From UBA5078 sp033721235 (GTDB lineage Bacteria > Pseudomonadota > Gammaproteobacteria > Pseudomonadales > Pseudohongiellaceae): DNA of 64,000 nucleotides. The notes below the pieces were generated by a model. It searched no databases, had not been told where the DNA came from, and was given only the letters and a program-made list of their open reading frames with translations. Shown here one piece after another: positions 62,186 through 64,000 of the stretch. A program made the position numbers and the translations under genes. Location of the stretch: NCBI GenBank assembly GCA_033721235.1, contig JAWWAY010000016.1, forward strand, positions 1-64,000. The letters run 5' to 3'. The number at the start of each line of letters is the position of its first letter. Position 1 is the first letter of the stretch.

Positions 62186-64000
62186 AAACCACTTTCCCTT
62201 ATCAGTATTGCATACGCGGAACGCAAAACGCGAGCCGCTATGCTTATGCGCTCGCCCTTGAGTTTTAGTGTGCCTCTTAGGCGCTGAGAGGGCGCATCCT
62301 CTGAACCCTCTGGACTCGCCTGCACCCGATAGATCGGGTTTTCGGGAAACAAACGCCCCTGATCATCCTGTCGAACAGCAATTGGCCCTCCTTGAGTAGA
62401 GGCTAAATAGTCTTCACTCAGCGCAGCGGTACTCGCGCTATCGACTTCAATCAGACTGACTGCGAACGATGACCTATAGATATCCTCTGGAAAAAAAGTC
62501 CCCTCGGCCCCTGCCTCTATCCGCGCTAAGTCTGACTCACCAACAAACGCTTCAACTATTGCCCGGTCGGTATTCGCAATAACGGCCAACAGCTCGTTCT
62601 CTGCCAACCAATCCCCCTCACTCAGCGCCGCTTGTATCTCTTTCACTTCGCCCGCAATAGGACTTCGAATCGACAGCCTTGCCTTCTCCTGTAATAAAGA
62701 GTTGTGGCGGACCGTTTCTGCCTCGAGCTCTTGCCAAGCAACACGTGAACGCATTTGCAGCTCTCGGTTAAAATTCTGATTTTCCGTTTGCCAGGTAAGC
62801 ATCTCTATTTGTTTCTGACTTTGAGCAATTTGATAGTCTAAATCTGGAGATTCCAGCCTAAACAACAACTCCCCTTCGAGCACAGTGTCACCAGCTTGCA
62901 CGTAAATCTGCTCCAGCTTTCCTGCGCTAGACGAATACACTTGCGCGTGGGTTGCGGACTGCCACATGGCTGGCGCATTGACATCGCTCTGCCATGGAAA
63001 AAAAAGTAAAAAAGCCAACGCTAGTAGTATTGCCAAAGTTCTACGACTCTGAAAATTCCGACGCAATATCTTGCCTCTTTCTCTCCAAGCGTTTATCTCA
63101 TCGAAAATGGGTTTGCCAATAAACCACAGCAACTCTACAAGCATTAGGAATATGCCCAACGCTTTAAAAAAGAGAAAATACACAAGCAAAGCAATACCTA
63201 AAAACAAGAAGAAGCGATAGACCCAGGTACCGTAAGCGTATATTAAAAGCACCGACTGCATGCGCCTAGAAAATGTCTCCGGCTTAGGTTCGCCCCAAGC
63301 AAACAAGAACTCTCTCATTCGCCACTTTGCTAGGGCAAAGGCTCGCTCTTGCAAATTTGGTATACCCAGCAAATCCGAAAGCAAGTAGTAGCCATCAAAA
63401 CGCATAAAGGGGTTCAGGTTTACAAATAGCGTCACTATCCAAGTTGCCGTTGCCAGTAAAAAGACGGCACTTCTGAACGGGCCGTCCGACAGGAAACTCC
63501 ACAATAATGTTGCCATCACCGCGATAACTAGTTCAGTGGCCATGCCTGCTGCACCAATCATCAAGCGCTGCTTCCTCGATCGCAGCCGCCACGAGTCACT
63601 GGCATCGGTATACAGCACTGGCCATAAAACCAGAAAAGCCACACCGATAGTAGGAACCCTGCAGCCAAAGTTCTTCGCACAGTAAGCGTGTCCAAATTCG
63701 TGCAATACCTTAGCCAGCGCAAGCGCACAAACCATCATCACCAAGCCTGGTAGAGTGAAGAAATGCGGAAAGGAATTCAAAAAACCATCCCATTGCCGTT
63801 GCGCTAAATAGATGCCTATAACAGCGCAAAATGCTACAGCGAGCAGAAAGGCCTTTGAACCTAGCCAACGCAAATACGGCAAGCTTCGAGTCAAAAACTT
63901 GTCGGGGTGAAGTAAAGGAATTCGCACGAAGAGATAATTCTTCAACAGCCACTTAAGGCCGCTATGACTCATGCGATCTGACTGCTCTTGCAGGCGAGAG
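62182..64000 (-). CDS. M50-type peptidase / membrane-fusion hybrid protein (runs off the right edge)
   Basis: The minus-strand frame stays open past the ATG at 63972 to the window edge (codons reading SRLQEQSDR), so the start is probably outside. The visible part has a metallopeptidase-like membrane domain with HEFGH (91-95 from that ATG) and NPFMRFDGYY, about six to eight membrane helices, then a periplasmic biotinyl-lipoyl/HlyD domain with a coiled-coil hairpin (MLTWQTENQNF, then TVRHNSLLQEKARLS, RSPIAGEVKEI). Such hybrids are known in RTX/bacteriocin-type export contexts, but no ABC transporter is visible here. Function unknown. Confidence 0.85.
   Translation of the reverse strand, partial: SRLQEQSDRMSHSGLKWLLKNYLFVRIPLLHPDKFLTRSLPYLRWLGSKAFLLAVAFCAVIGIYLAQRQWDGFLNSFPHFFTLPGLVMMVCALALAKVLHEFGHAYCAKNFGCRVPTIGVAFLVLWPVLYTDASDSWRLRSRKQRLMIGAAGMATELVIAVMATLLWSFLSDGPFRSAVFLLATATWIVTLFVNLNPFMRFDGYYLLSDLLGIPNLQERAFALAKWRMREFLFAWGEPKPETFSRRMQSVLLIYAYGTWVYRFFLFLGIALLVYFLFFKALGIFLMLVELLWFIGKPIFDEINAWRERGKILRRNFQSRRTLAILLALAFLLFFPWQSDVNAPAMWQSATHAQVYSSSAGKLEQIYVQAGDTVLEGELLFRLESPDLDYQIAQSQKQIEMLTWQTENQNFNRELQMRSRVAWQELEAETVRHNSLLQEKARLSIRSPIAGEVKEIQAALSEGDWLAENELLAVIANTDRAIVEAFVGESDLARIEAGAEGTFFPEDIYRSSFAVSLIEVDSASTAALSEDYLASTQGGPIAVRQDDQGRLFPENPIYRVQASPEGSEDAPSQRLRGTLKLKGERISIAARVLRSAYAILIRESGF

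Overview
The window reads as about 64 kb of chromosome from a marine-type gammaproteobacterium of roughly 50 % GC. The inference comes from gene order typical of Pseudomonas-like and Cellvibrionales-like genomes: tyrS / M23 peptidase / anmK / erpA, fur-recN-grpE-dnaK-dnaJ, bamE divergent from fur, rnfH-ratA, and smpB next to ssrA. The genus cannot be fixed from the sequence alone. Positions 1-403 are the 5' part of a 16S rRNA gene on the minus strand, whose two tandem rrn promoters lie at 650-795.

Layout. 0.8-12.1 kb: housekeeping genes (tyrosyl-tRNA synthetase, murein hydrolase, anhydromuramic acid kinase, ErpA, bactofilin, ArgC, HemJ, ThiD, ThiE, HemL, a PfkB sugar/nucleoside kinase). 12.1-19.0 kb: the heat-shock cluster dnaJ-dnaK-grpE with two sigma-32-like promoters, then recN, fur and bamE. 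19.0-25.2 kb: a His-rich TonB receptor, a small His/Cys protein, an ArsA-type ATPase with a tiny partner ending in Cys-Cys, RnfH, RatA and a sodium-dependent symporter. 25.4-27.9 kb: the trans-translation pair smpB and ssrA flanking a YegD-like Hsp70.

27.9-37.7 kb is an accessory defence island next to ssrA. It holds a cluster of hairpins, a PIN-toxin / HTH-antitoxin pair and a type I restriction-modification operon. Between hsdS and hsdM of that operon sits a complete retron: a phosphoribosyltransferase-like effector with a C-terminal winged helix, an msr-msd RNA, and a retron reverse transcriptase. The effector start codon overlaps the hsdS stop codon (TAATG). The a1/a2 repeats of the ncRNA lie inside the 3' end of the effector gene and the 5' end of the RT gene. 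This is the most notable feature of the window. By analogy with PrrC-type guards embedded in hsd operons, it may couple retron toxicity to the state of the restriction enzyme.

37.8-52.1 kb: a LysR regulator divergent from a DabB-DabA inorganic-carbon uptake operon, a short CDF-like transporter, a membrane-anchored LuxR-type regulator, a membrane protein, katG, a SulP transporter with a universal stress protein, and a sodium/solute symporter. 52.7-56.8 kb: a three-subunit molybdenum hydroxylase (Tat-exported 2Fe-2S subunit, Mo subunit, FAD subunit with four extra cysteines) resembling PaoABC. 57.0-62.2 kb: a PAS/GAF/GGDEF protein with a degenerate active site, an aldo-keto reductase, a PAS-GGDEF gene broken by one inserted base, and a HAD phosphatase. 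The right edge cuts a large M50-peptidase / membrane-fusion hybrid protein.
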